Shown piece by piece: positions 52,582 through 61,702 of a stretch of 64,000 bases of DNA (its first letter is position 1; the number at the start of each line of letters is the position of its first letter). The position numbers and the translations under genes were made by a program. The DNA comes from a bacterium UBP8_UBA817 (GTDB taxonomy: Bacteria; Margulisbacteria; Marinamargulisbacteria; SXXA01; SICP01). The notes below the pieces were generated by a model. That model worked only from the letters and a program-made list of their open reading frames with translations. It was not told where the DNA came from and searched no databases. The stretch covers positions 62,001 to 126,000 of the forward strand of contig CAMCZW010000001.1 of the NCBI GenBank assembly GCA_945888435.1. Reading direction: 5' to 3'.

Positions 52582-54053
52582 GAGGCCACCTGATTCATCG
52601 ACGGCTGCTTTAGGTGAAAATTGGTCACACGTTGATAGGCATCGCCCGCTTTAAGTACGGTCAGCTCATCGTAGGCCTTGCCTAAAATCTGAAGTCCAAC
52701 CGGCAACCCATCTCGCGAAAACCCGCACGGGATGCTCATACCCGGTAAGCCCGCCATATTGGCCGGTATTGTTGCAATATCTGCTAAATACATCGCCATT
52801 GGATCTGAGGAATGATCCCCAACCTTAAACGCAACCGACGGAGACGTTGGCGTCATCATGACATCATAGCGACTAAAAAAGTCTGCAAAGCCATTTTTAA
52901 TCAAAGTTCGCACCTTTTGGGCACGCAAATAATATGCGTCATAATATCCAGAACTTAAGACATAAGTCCCAAGTAAAATCCGGCGCTGGACTTCAGGCCC
53001 AAACCCTTCACCACGAGACCGGGTGTACATTTCCCGCAAATTGGTCGCAGACTCGGAGCGATATCCATATCGAACCCCATCAAATCTCGCCAAATTAGCG
53101 GACGCTTCCGCAGGGGCAATAATGTAATAAGTAGAAACCGCATAGTCAAACATATCAAAGTCGACAAATTCAACAATGGCCCCTAAACTTCGGTAAACAT
53201 CCAGTGCCTGCTCAATGGCCTGACGCACATCATCTGCAATTTTATCGCCCATCATTTCTTTAGGGACTCCAATACGTAGGCCTTTGATATCCTTGCCAAG
53301 GGCAGTAGAGAAATCAACCGGAGGCAACTCCGCCGATGTCGAATCCATCGGGTCCGGTCCGCAAATCACATTTAAAATATGAGCCGCATCTTCAACCGTG
53401 CGCGTAAACGGTCCAATCTGATCCAAAGACGATGCAAACGCCACTAGTCCATATCGGGATATCCGGCCATAACTAGGTTTAATCCCCACAATTCCACAAA
53501 ACGCAGCCGGCTGCCTGATCGATCCGCCCGTATCCGACCCTAGCGACAAAAACGCTTCTCCACATACCACCGCCGCAGAAGACCCTCCAGACGATCCGCC
53601 AGGGACTCTCTCCAAATCCCAAGGATTTCGCGTTGTAAAAAACGCAGAATTCTCAGTCGAGGACCCCATGGCAAATTCATCTAGATTAGTTTTACCGATA
53701 GAAATTAAGTGATTTTGATGAAGCTTCGTCATGACAGTGGCATCATAAGGCGCTACAAAATTTTCAAGCATTTTAGAGGAACACGTTGTCCGATATCCCT
53801 TAGTACAAATATTATCTTTAATCGCGATTGGCACACCCGCCAAAGGCCCAAGCTCTTGCCCAGCATCCAATAGGCGGTCTACCGCATCGGCTTGGATGTA
53901 CGCAGACTCCGTCATCAGCGATATAAACGCTTTCACCTGATGATCCACGGCATCAATACGTTGGTACGTCGCATCCACAATCTGGCGACAAGTCAAAGAC
54001 CGATTTTTAAGACGTTTTCCTAATTCAATTGCAGATATAAATAAGTCTTTCAT
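52578..54053 (-). CDS. gatA: Aspartyl/glutamyl-tRNA amidotransferase subunit A
   Basis: GatA is the glutaminase subunit of the amidase-signature family. The catalytic triad is complete: Lys in A-I-K-D-N-I near residue 79, cis-Ser in P-G-G-S-S-G-G-S-S near 155 and the nucleophile in G-S-D-T-G-G-S-I-R near 175. The length of 491 aa is normal. It lies between gatC (6-bp gap) and gatB (4-bp overlap), giving the order gatC-gatA-gatB. Confidence 0.95.
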   Translation of the reverse strand: MKDLFISAIELGKRLKNRSLTCRQIVDATYQRIDAVDHQVKAFISLMTESAYIQADAVDRLLDAGQELGPLAGVPIAIKDNICTKGYRTTCSSKMLENFVAPYDATVMTKLHQNHLISIGKTNLDEFAMGSSTENSAFFTTRNPWDLERVPGGSSGGSSAAVVCGEAFLSLGSDTGGSIRQPAAFCGIVGIKPSYGRISRYGLVAFASSLDQIGPFTRTVEDAAHILNVICGPDPMDSTSAELPPVDFSTALGKDIKGLRIGVPKEMMGDKIADDVRQAIEQALDVYRSLGAIVEFVDFDMFDYAVSTYYIIAPAEASANLARFDGVRYGYRSESATNLREMYTRSRGEGFGPEVQRRILLGTYVLSSGYYDAYYLRAQKVRTLIKNGFADFFSRYDVMMTPTSPSVAFKVGDHSSDPMAMYLADIATIPANMAGLPGMSIPCGFSRDGLPVGLQILGKAYDELTVLKAGDAYQRVTNFHLKQPSMNQVAS

Positions 54054-54059
54054 ACTTGG

Positions 54060-54347
54060 TTATCCTAAAATTTTAGGAACACGAAACGAATGGGCTTCCC
54101 ATTGCGGCGCATTCAATTCGAGAGGTAAATCAGGTTGAGGAACCACCACATCTTCTCTCAAGCGAGTCGATTGATTAATGGCATGGCTGGATGGTTTTAC
54201 ATCATCCACATTCAGGCGTTTCAGCTGATCCATATATCCCAGTACCTGCTGAAGTTTTTTAAGATACATATCTTTACGGGAAGGAGAAATCTCCAAATGA
54301 GATAACTTAATCACATGATCCAGATCTTGCATTGATAAATCAGACAT
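54060..54347 (-). CDS. gatC: Aspartyl/glutamyl-tRNA amidotransferase subunit C
   Basis: The 95-aa subunit stabilises GatA-GatB. It shows V-I-K-L-S-H-L-E-I-S near residue 11, a central L-N-V-D-D-V-K-P-S-S-H near residue 50 and the end motif F-R-V-P-K-I-L. The ATG at 54347 fits the family; an upstream in-frame start at 54383 would add 12 hydrophobic residues that are not expected. No clear ribosome site is visible. Confidence 0.92.
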   Translation of the reverse strand: MSDLSMQDLDHVIKLSHLEISPSRKDMYLKKLQQVLGYMDQLKRLNVDDVKPSSHAINQSTRLREDVVVPQPDLPLELNAPQWEAHSFRVPKILG

Positions 54348-54515
54348 GAGCGAGAGTATAAGGGCAAAAAAACAAAGAAACAACTCAAAAAATCAACACA
54401 ACCATTTCACAAAATCGATTTAACATCGGCATATCCTTCGAAGATCACATGCAAAGGTTCCTGGTTGATAAGCGTCCAGAAGAGCCAGGTTGACAGACAA
54501 TGATATCCTTAAACC

Positions 54516-54728
54516 ATGGATAAATCACAAAAAGACACATGGAAAAATGAAGCCGATCAACTTAAAAAAGACCTAAATAGTCGGCCAAAAAAAGTGATTA
54601 GACGAGAGGTTGAGGTAAGATTTCCAGGAACACCCGCTACACCTTCAACCTCACCAAAATTTCAATCCAAAAAACCCACTAATACAAAATTAGCGAGCGA
54701 TTTTTTGAGAAGGCAATTAGGGATTTAA
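54516..54728 (+). CDS. Unknown small basic protein
   Basis: A 70-aa hydrophilic protein rich in Lys, Pro, Thr and Ser, with no recognised domain. It runs from an amphipathic start (K-D-T-W-K-N-E-A-D-Q-L-K-K-D) to a basic tail (L-R-R-Q-L). It overlaps the hisE stop by 4 bp on the other strand. TTGACA at 54490 lies too close to the ATG to be its -35. Its status as a gene is plausible but unproven. Confidence 0.4.
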   Translation: MDKSQKDTWKNEADQLKKDLNSRPKKVIRREVEVRFPGTPATPSTSPKFQSKKPTNTKLASDFLRRQLGI

Positions 54729-55012
54729 GATGCTGGAGAATGCCGATCCTCTAAAATTCTTTCAACATCTTTAAACGAAATTCCACGCGCCCTTAATGTT
54801 ACGAGTAAATGAAAAATTAAATCAGCGGCTTCATTTTTAAGCTCGCTAATATCCTGATTTTTAGCGGCAATAATCACTTCGCCAGCTTCTTCGCCAATTT
54901 TTTTTAAAATCCGGTCTAATCCAGACTGAAATAGCTGAGTGGTGTACGACCCTTCGGGCATTTCATCAAAGCGCTTATGAATTAGCGTATCCAATTTAGA
55001 AATAAAACTCAT
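54725..55012 (-). CDS. hisE: Phosphoribosyl-ATP pyrophosphatase (HisE)
   Basis: HisE hydrolyses phosphoribosyl-ATP in histidine synthesis. The 95-aa protein shows P-E-G-S-Y-T near residue 20, I-L-K-K-I-G-E-E-A-G-E-V near 37, and L-K-N-E-A-A-D-L-I-F-H near 58, the metal-binding E-E-x-x-E and E-x-x-D pattern of all-alpha NTP pyrophosphatases. GGAGG precedes the ATG at 55012. No other his gene is nearby, so it may be part of a scattered pathway or act as a MazG-like house-cleaning enzyme. Confidence 0.87.
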   Translation of the reverse strand: MSFISKLDTLIHKRFDEMPEGSYTTQLFQSGLDRILKKIGEEAGEVIIAAKNQDISELKNEAADLIFHLLVTLRARGISFKDVERILEDRHSPAS

Positions 55013-55064
55013 AAAAAAATCCTCCAAAAGGTCAAATTGAGGCTCAAGTATAACACTCTTATTT

Positions 55065-58000
55065 TTACGACGTCGCAATCCAGGTACAACTCGTCCCAAA
55101 AAGCCCCTCAACTTGCCCTAAACACAAGGCATCATCAGTCACCCAAAACCGCTTATGCGCCAAAACCGTCTGATCTCCCACATGAAAAAACACCGGCATG
55201 GCCCCACGATGTCCCCGACAAATTCGCTTAAACTCCTCAAACAAGGCCAAATTATCCAGCAATTCAGCATCAATATGCAGCTGCCGTTGATGAACAAAAG
55301 AATCAAGCAAACTAATCGTGTCACATCTAAGCGACATTTCATCTTCAGAAATTCGCAATCGTCCCCGCACCTTCACTACATGATCGTCTTTAAATAGCTG
55401 AACATTTTCTTCAAACTGATCATTATGAAAAATCAAAACCCGCAAATCACCTTTAAAATCCGTCATAGTCCCAATCAGCATTTCACTCTTCGATTTCGTC
55501 ATCACACGCTTACAATCGGATAAAATTCCAATCATTTCAACCATTTTATTGTCATCTTCAGGCGTACATTTACCCAAGTTAAACTTCATACCCTCAATGC
55601 GGCTTCGGTGCGCCTCAAGCGGATGGCCTGAGATATAAAGCCCCAAAAGCTCTTTCTCCATCCTCAACCGCTCTTCATTGGTCAAGACATCATAATCATC
55701 TGTATCTTCCACAAACTGCACGCCATTTCCCATGCCAATTTGAGAAAACATACTGGTTTGACCATTACTGCGTTCTTTTAAAATAGTCTGCGCCTGATCC
55801 AACACCTTTTCATAAGTGCCAAGTAATTTAGATCGGTCTCCCAACTCATCCATCGCACCACTCTTAATCAAACTTTCAAGCACGCGCTTATTCACTTGTC
55901 TCAAATCCACCCGCAAACATAAATCCGACAACGACTTAAACGCCCCAGCCTGACGCTCTTTCACCAGACTATCAATCGCGCCTTCACCCACGTTTTTAAT
56001 CGCGCCCAAGCCAAACCGTATCGATTTCCCCACCACCGTATAATCCGAAAATGACTCATTCACCGACGGCGGCAACACGGGCATTTGCATCTGCCGACAC
56101 ACATCAATATAAAGCGATGTCTTATCACTGACACCAAGCACACTCGATAACAACGCTGCCATATACTCAACAGGATAATGGGCCTTCAAATACGCAGTTT
56201 GAAACGAAATTAGCGCATACGCCGCACTATGCGATTTATTAAATCCATACTCCGCAAACTTGTAACACAATTCAAAAATACGCTTCGCTTTACCCTGATC
56301 AAACCCTTTTTCCTCAGCACCCGACATAAACGCATCGGCCATCTTATCCATTTCACTTTTCTTTTTCTTACCCATGGCTCTGCGCAAAACATCCGCTTGC
56401 CCTAAGCTAAATCCGCCCACAGAGCTGGCAATCTGCATAACCTGTTCTTGATACACAATCATGCCGTAAGTATCTTTGAGAATCGGTTCCAAAATATCCA
56501 AATCATATTTGACCTGAGTTTTACCCGATTTATTAGACACAAACTCACTCACCATTCCAGACCCGAGCGGCCCAGGACGATACAAGGCGAGTAATGCGAT
56601 AATATCCTCAAATACCGTCGGATGAAGATCTTTAATCAGCTGACGCATCCCACGACTTTCTAACTGAAAAATCCCAGCAGTCTCACCTGTACACAGCAAT
56701 TCATAGGTTTTAGTATCTGTGACATCTAGCGTGTTCAAATCAATTTTGACACCTTGATAGGTTTCAATAAGCCGGCAGGCATCCTGCATCACCGTTAAGT
56801 TTCTCAAGCCCAAAATATCCATTTTAAGTAAGCCGACTTTCTCAAGTTCAGTCATGGCATATTGGGTCGTAATTTGTCCGTCATTCAAGGCCAGCGGAAC
56901 CACCGTCGACAACGGATCTCTCGAAATCACCACGCCCGCCGCATGGGTAGAACTATGCCTGGCCACCCCTTCTAGCTGAATCGCAATATCTAGCAATTCC
57001 CTAATTTCATCAGAATCGTCATACAGCTTCTGCAATTCAGGAATCTGAGTCATCGCTTCCGGAATACTCGTATACTGCCCCGGTGTCGACGGGATCAACT
57101 TCGCAATCCGATCCACCTCCATCAAAGGCACATTCAATACCCGTCCAACGTCCCTAATAACCCCTCGAGACGCCATCGTTCCAAACGTAATAATTTGAGA
57201 GACACAAGCCTCGCCATATTTTTTAACAATATAGGCAATCACTTCACCGCGACGCCGGATACAAAAGTCCAAATCCACGTCTGGCATCGACACCCGTTCA
57301 GGATTCAAAAACCGCTCAAACAGCAACTGATATTCAATCGGATCAATATTCGTAATATTCAGTGCATAGGCCACAATCGACCCTGCCGCCGATCCCCGCC
57401 CTGGCCCAACCGGAATCCCCTGTTTAAAACAAAAATCCAAAAAATCATAAATAATTAAAAAATAAGGCGCATAGCCCATTTTCATAATGACAGACATCTC
57501 AAATTCCACACGCTCGCGCACAGACTCTTCACGTCCTGGATACCGGCGAGAAATCCCTTCTTTCACAAGACGTTCCATATAGGCTTCCACCGTCAAGCCA
57601 TCAGGGCAGTCAAACCGTGGCAAATGCACTTGGTCCGTCTGTAAAGTCACATTACATTTGTCGGCAACCTTACCGGCATTCTCAAGTGCTTCTGGATAAT
57701 CCGAAAAAATTTCAGCCATGGCTTCTGGCGATTTAAAATAGGATTCTCTACCTAAAAATTGGCCTCGGGTATCATCCTCAAGCCGCCGTCCAGTTTGAAT
57801 GCAATTTACAATTTGTCTAAGCGGCGCATGCTCAGCTTTGGCATAATACACATCATTGGTCGCCACCAATTCAATGCCAAGCGCTGTCGACAACTTCACC
57901 GTATGCTCGTTTACGGTCTCTTCAAGCGACACGCCAACCCGTTGAATCCCCAAATAAAAATCAGATCCAAATATCCCCTTCAACCGGTTCGCCCGCTCCG

Positions 58001-58448
58001 TCGCCACATCAAACTGATGTCGTTGCAGCGGATACCCCACAACACCATTCAAACCAGGAGAAATCGCAATCAATCCGGTCGCATGCGCTTCCAAACACGC
58101 CAAATCAATCCGAGGCTTATAATAAAACCCCTCAAGGTGAGACTTAGTCACCAGCTGAACTAAACTCTGATACCCAACATAGTCCTTACATAAAAGAACA
58201 ATCTTATCGAAACCACGTTCCTTGGCCCGCATATCCGCCGCCACATTCAATTCACAGCCAATAATCGGCTTCAGCCCAGCTTCTTTAGCCTTCAAATAAA
58301 AATCAATCACACCATACATCACGCCATTATCGGTAAGTGCAATCGCCGACAAGCCCTGCTCCTTCGCAAGCGCCACCATATCGGTCAACCGAAAGGGGCT
58401 CTCCAAAAGCGAATATTCACTATGACAATGCAGGTGGGTGAAAGACAT
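55065..58448 (-). CDS. dnaE: DNA polymerase III alpha subunit
   Basis: The 1127-aa replicative polymerase starts with a PHP domain (H-L-H-C-H-S-E-Y-S near residue 5). In its second motif the usual T-D-H-G reads T-D-N-G, losing a metal-binding His. The catalytic palm has P-D-V-D-L-D-F near residue 395 and L-L-K-M-D-I-L-G-L near 545. G-P-G-R-G-S-A-A-G-S, the Y-Q-E-Q-V-M region, a tandem HhH and an OB fold complete the DnaE1 layout. The ATG at 58448 is preferred; in-frame codons extend to 58475. It ends 52 bp before hisE. Confidence 0.95.
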   Translation of the reverse strand: MSFTHLHCHSEYSLLESPFRLTDMVALAKEQGLSAIALTDNGVMYGVIDFYLKAKEAGLKPIIGCELNVAADMRAKERGFDKIVLLCKDYVGYQSLVQLVTKSHLEGFYYKPRIDLACLEAHATGLIAISPGLNGVVGYPLQRHQFDVATERANRLKGIFGSDFYLGIQRVGVSLEETVNEHTVKLSTALGIELVATNDVYYAKAEHAPLRQIVNCIQTGRRLEDDTRGQFLGRESYFKSPEAMAEIFSDYPEALENAGKVADKCNVTLQTDQVHLPRFDCPDGLTVEAYMERLVKEGISRRYPGREESVRERVEFEMSVIMKMGYAPYFLIIYDFLDFCFKQGIPVGPGRGSAAGSIVAYALNITNIDPIEYQLLFERFLNPERVSMPDVDLDFCIRRRGEVIAYIVKKYGEACVSQIITFGTMASRGVIRDVGRVLNVPLMEVDRIAKLIPSTPGQYTSIPEAMTQIPELQKLYDDSDEIRELLDIAIQLEGVARHSSTHAAGVVISRDPLSTVVPLALNDGQITTQYAMTELEKVGLLKMDILGLRNLTVMQDACRLIETYQGVKIDLNTLDVTDTKTYELLCTGETAGIFQLESRGMRQLIKDLHPTVFEDIIALLALYRPGPLGSGMVSEFVSNKSGKTQVKYDLDILEPILKDTYGMIVYQEQVMQIASSVGGFSLGQADVLRRAMGKKKKSEMDKMADAFMSGAEEKGFDQGKAKRIFELCYKFAEYGFNKSHSAAYALISFQTAYLKAHYPVEYMAALLSSVLGVSDKTSLYIDVCRQMQMPVLPPSVNESFSDYTVVGKSIRFGLGAIKNVGEGAIDSLVKERQAGAFKSLSDLCLRVDLRQVNKRVLESLIKSGAMDELGDRSKLLGTYEKVLDQAQTILKERSNGQTSMFSQIGMGNGVQFVEDTDDYDVLTNEERLRMEKELLGLYISGHPLEAHRSRIEGMKFNLGKCTPEDDNKMVEMIGILSDCKRVMTKSKSEMLIGTMTDFKGDLRVLIFHNDQFEENVQLFKDDHVVKVRGRLRISEDEMSLRCDTISLLDSFVHQRQLHIDAELLDNLALFEEFKRICRGHRGAMPVFFHVGDQTVLAHKRFWVTDDALCLGQVEGLFGTSCTWIATS

Positions 58449-58521
58449 ATTGCTAATATTGTCAGTTTCCCCCAAAACAGGCCAGTAGAAAAGTAGAGAA
58501 ATTGACTATAATAACGACACT

Positions 58522-60039
58522 ATGACAACGTCTAATTTTATGAAAATAGTTAAAACGATCCGTTTTCGGGTTCTGATTGGGATAATTGCAATCATCCTCT
58601 ATGTCGGATATTTCATATACCAATATTCAACGGCTCCGGATTCTCCAAAATCAACCACCCCCATTTTTTCGCAAAATGGGGGATACATCGACGATGCAAG
58701 TCATCTCAATCAAACCAAAATAGCAGGGCTAGTCAAAATCAGGACGGAAGAAGATATTCAAAATGCATTACGATTTGCATCAACCCACGGGTTAAAGATC
58801 AGCATTGCAGGTAAACGTCATAGCATGGGCGGCCAGACGTTTACTAAAAACGGATTGGTTTTGGATATGATGGATTTCAATCATATTGAGTTAAATAAAA
58901 AAAAGATGACAATCAAGGTACAAAGTGGGGCAGTGTGGGCCGATATCCAAAACCTTCTGGATAAAGAAGGACTTTCAGTAAAAGCCATGCAATCCATCAA
59001 TATTTTTACTGTAGGTGGAACCTTAAGCGTCAATGCTCATGGTATTGCACACAATCCAGGGCCAATTTCGTCTACCGTTCGATCAATGCGCATCATGCTA
59101 TCCAATGGAGAAATAGTGACTGCAAGCCGAGAAAAAAATAAGGAATTATTTGGACTGGTCATCGGCGGCTATGGTTTATTTGGGGTAATCCTTGATGCTG
59201 AAATTGAGGTCGTCCCAAACCAGCCACTCTATCGCATCACCACTCACATGGATTATAAAGATGTAGCTAAATTTTACAACCTCCACATTAAAGGCAATCA
59301 AAATGTTGATTTATTTTATGGCCGCTTATCTGTCTCTCTAGACTCCTACCTTTCTGAAATGGCGATTCACCATTTTTATCGCACAAAGTATGACCTACCA
59401 ATTAAACCGTTAGAAAATCAACAATCCATTTGGTTTCATAGACTTATTTTCAAATTATCAAAAACAGGTGCCGCTGGACGCTGGCTACGATGGCAGTTAG
59501 AAAAGCATTTTGAGCCACTGCTCTACAAAGAAAAATGGTATAAAAATCAGCCAAAAGTAATCTCAAGAAATCAAGAAATGTATGATGATATGGCATATCT
59601 CCTCAGCAGAGGAAATGATACCGATATATTACAAGAATACTTCTTAAGCCCAGAAAATATGGGGCTCTTTATAGACGGACTTAAAAAAATTGTTACCAAA
59701 AATAAAGTAAACCTATTAAACGTGACGCTTCGAGTCGTTCATAAAGATACAATCACTGCATTGCCGTATGCCAAATCGGATCGCTTTGCATTTGTTTTAT
59801 ATTTTAATCAAAAATTAAATAACTCCGAAAGGCTTCGATTAGAACAAGCAACCAAAGATCTCATTGAGTTAACCCTATCACTTAAAGGGACCTTTTATCT
59901 GCCCTGCCAGCCATATTATTCAAAAGACCAGCTACGACATGCCTATCCAGAAATTGATCACTTTTTTTTAAAGAAAAAACAGTATGACCCGACATGTCTT
60001 TTGACCAATAAATTTTATCAAAAATATGGGGAGAACTAA
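58522..60039 (+). CDS. Membrane-anchored FAD-linked oxidase (aldonolactone oxidase-like)
   Basis: The 505-aa protein has one N-terminal membrane segment (residues about 15-38) and then a VAO-type FAD domain with I-A-G-K-R-H-S-M-G-G-Q near residue 95 and G-G-T-L-S-V-N-A-H-G-I near 175. The C-terminal half resembles aldonolactone oxidases and DprE1-like enzymes. No His-flavin or thiol site is certain, so the substrate (a sugar lactone or polyprenyl sugar) is unknown. TATAAT at 58507 is 10 bp before the ATG. Base composition is more neutral than in lpxB-type genes. Confidence 0.8.
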   Translation: MTTSNFMKIVKTIRFRVLIGIIAIILYVGYFIYQYSTAPDSPKSTTPIFSQNGGYIDDASHLNQTKIAGLVKIRTEEDIQNALRFASTHGLKISIAGKRHSMGGQTFTKNGLVLDMMDFNHIELNKKKMTIKVQSGAVWADIQNLLDKEGLSVKAMQSINIFTVGGTLSVNAHGIAHNPGPISSTVRSMRIMLSNGEIVTASREKNKELFGLVIGGYGLFGVILDAEIEVVPNQPLYRITTHMDYKDVAKFYNLHIKGNQNVDLFYGRLSVSLDSYLSEMAIHHFYRTKYDLPIKPLENQQSIWFHRLIFKLSKTGAAGRWLRWQLEKHFEPLLYKEKWYKNQPKVISRNQEMYDDMAYLLSRGNDTDILQEYFLSPENMGLFIDGLKKIVTKNKVNLLNVTLRVVHKDTITALPYAKSDRFAFVLYFNQKLNNSERLRLEQATKDLIELTLSLKGTFYLPCQPYYSKDQLRHAYPEIDHFFLKKKQYDPTCLLTNKFYQKYGEN

Positions 60040-60115
60040 CCCCTTAAGAATTAAATGCCGATTGATACTACAGTCCAATCAAGGGGTATAAAAAGAAAAC
60101 CCACCAGCACTAACT

Positions 60116-60144
60116 TGATCACAATCAATATAGTCACTAGTATT
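60116..60144 (+). promoter_or_regulatory. Candidate promoter of the SDR gene
   Basis: TTGATC (60116-60121) and TAGTAT (60139-60144) are separated by 17 nt, each matching four of six consensus bases, about 48 bp before the ATG at 60192. The rest of the 152-bp gap shows no feature. Confidence 0.4.
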
Positions 60145-60191
60145 CAGCTGCCTTAATGTCACACAAAAATAAACCACAAAGGATGCACTAG

Positions 60192-60890
60192 ATGAGTCAT
60201 TATTTAATAGTAGGGGCTTCAAGCGGTATCGGACAAAAACTAGCAACCCAATTAGCCGATAATGGCGACCAAGTCACTGCCACTTTCAATCAACATAAGC
60301 CGACAACATCACATTCCAATATTCAATATCATCATTTAAATGTACTCGATGATGCGATTTCTTTAGATTTTTTACCAGATGAATTAGACGGGCTGGTGTA
60401 CTGCCCAGGGAGCATCAACCTCAAGTCATTTGAAAGAATTAAACCAGCAGATTTTGAATCAGATTATAAATTACAAGTTGTTGGGGCTATCAAAGTGCTG
60501 CAATTAGCATTACCGCGACTAAAAAAATCTAAAGCAGCATCTATTGTTTTATTTTCTACAGTGGCAGTCCAACTAGGCTTGCCCTTTCACTCACAGGTAG
60601 CGACATCTAAAGGCGCCATTGAAGGGCTGACTAGAGCACTTGCTGCAGAGTATGCCCCAACCATAAGAGTAAATTGCATTGCGCCATCATTAACGGATAC
60701 CCCTTTGGCGATGTCTCTCTTAAATAATGACCAAAAAAGAGAAGCCAATGCATTAAGGCACCCGCTAAAAAGAATTGGCACCCCTCAGGATTTGGCCAAT
60801 ATGGCCACATTTCTACTGTCTGACAAAGCCAGTTGGATAACCGGCCAAATTTTAAATGTTGACGGAGGAATGTCTTCTTTAAAAACATAA
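60192..60890 (+). CDS. Short-chain dehydrogenase/reductase lacking the catalytic Tyr
   Basis: The 232-aa SDR has the cofactor motif V-G-A-S-S-G-I-G near residue 7 and the end W-I-T-G-Q-I-L-N-V-D-G-G. In the usual Y-x-x-x-K position it reads V-A-T-S-K near residue 140, so the catalytic Tyr is replaced by Val while the Lys remains. The late block R-V-N-C-I-A-P-S-L-T-D-T-P-L is well kept. It may therefore bind nucleotide without classic oxidoreductase activity, or use another residue. AAAGGA precedes the ATG. Confidence 0.82.
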   Translation: MSHYLIVGASSGIGQKLATQLADNGDQVTATFNQHKPTTSHSNIQYHHLNVLDDAISLDFLPDELDGLVYCPGSINLKSFERIKPADFESDYKLQVVGAIKVLQLALPRLKKSKAASIVLFSTVAVQLGLPFHSQVATSKGAIEGLTRALAAEYAPTIRVNCIAPSLTDTPLAMSLLNNDQKREANALRHPLKRIGTPQDLANMATFLLSDKASWITGQILNVDGGMSSLKT

Positions 60891-61041
60891 TCCAATGACC
60901 GACACTTCCAAAAGCACTAATTACCAATGGAAAATCAACCTAGCAAAAACCCACCATCCTCATTGATTATCCAGTTACAACCGTCACTCAACGACGTAAG
61001 ACTCTCAGCGACCTATCAATTTTAGTAAATTTACCGCAAAT

Positions 61042-61069
61042 GGGCTCATTTACTTATATGGGCCCATCA
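61042..61069 (+). repeat. Short duplicated fragment of sppA
   Basis: These 28 bp match sppA codons at 61844-61871 at 25 positions and in translation give G-L-I-Y-L-Y-G-P-I, the start of the SppA protease domain. It looks like a scrap of a second sppA copy, joined to the DUF4143 remnant. Between 60891 and 61041 I see nothing else. Confidence 0.55.
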
Positions 61070-61340
61070 CACAAACGCCGTCAAAAACTTTGAGGCCGAG
61101 ATCACGCGAATACCATCCTTAATAAAATCAACACCCTCTTTCCGAATTACCTGAAATACATAGGGGATTTCCAAGCGATCCTTAAAATAATAAAGACTCG
61201 AGTCAATCGTTTCTGCATTCAACTTAACTTCACAAGCAAACCAAGGCTTTCCATCCACCACAACCACAAAATCCACCTCGCGCTTATCCACATTACGCAA
61301 AAATTGTCCTAAGTGTCCTAAGGGATCGGAGGTATAGTAC
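61067..61340 (-). pseudogene. DUF4143 AAA-ATPase, C-terminal fragment
   Basis: About 90 residues read D-K-R-E-V-D-F-V-V-V-V-D-G-K-P-W-F near the front and then E-V-K-L-N, the conserved nuclease-like end of DUF4143 proteins (AAA ATPases often called toxin-antitoxin-like or Swt1-like). The ATPase and most of DUF4143 are gone. Upstream codons G-Q-F-L-R-N continue the similarity before it fades near 61340. Confidence 0.75.
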
Positions 61341-61410
61341 CGGAGCTACATCAAAAAATTACAACCAATCTGTCAAATTTACACACATAATGAGCAGGAA
61401 CTTCAAGATA

Positions 61411-61463
61411 AAAGTCCCTCTTTTGAAAAGAGAGGGATTTAGGGTGAGTGTTATCTTAGACCA
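61411..61463. repeat. Palindromic repeat element, family 1 (partial copy)
   Basis: A TCCCTC/GAGGGA hairpin (61415-61437) is followed by GGGTGAGTGTTATCTTAGAC and CA (61442-61463), matching 6215-6236 at 21 of 22 bases. The left inverted end is missing. The stretch from 61464 to 61576 shows no gene that I can support. Confidence 0.65.
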
Positions 61464-61584
61464 TAGGAATACGAACGAAGTGTTAATGCTGGATTCAGAC
61501 TTATGGGTAATGGGTAGCTCGGGATAGGGGGGGGTGGTCGCTTACTTTCGCCTATCGGTATTCACGTTAAAAATAATAAACAGT

Positions 61585-61608
61585 TTTTTTATTTTTAAAA
61601 ATAAAAAA
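61585..61608. terminator. Perfect 24-bp A/T palindrome
   Basis: TTTTTTATTTTT is followed directly by AAAAATAAAAAA. With its T-runs on both strands it could act as a weak bidirectional terminator or a DNA-bending site ahead of sppA. No GC stem is present, so this is uncertain. Confidence 0.3.
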
Positions 61609-61702
61609 GAAGGATTAATGAGTGACTGATAGGGGTCGGAGAGTAAGTACCCAAGCTAAACTCATCTTTTGGAAAGAAGTTGAATATGTTACCCTTAATA
61701 AA

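Noticed and set aside
54490-54495. TTGACA as -35 of the small gene at 54516
   Set aside because: The ATG would lie where the -10 should be, and no TATAAT-like hexamer follows at 16-18 nt.
57759-58163. 134-aa + strand ORF within dnaE
   Set aside because: It is an antisense shadow of the PHP domain region with an Arg/His-rich composition.
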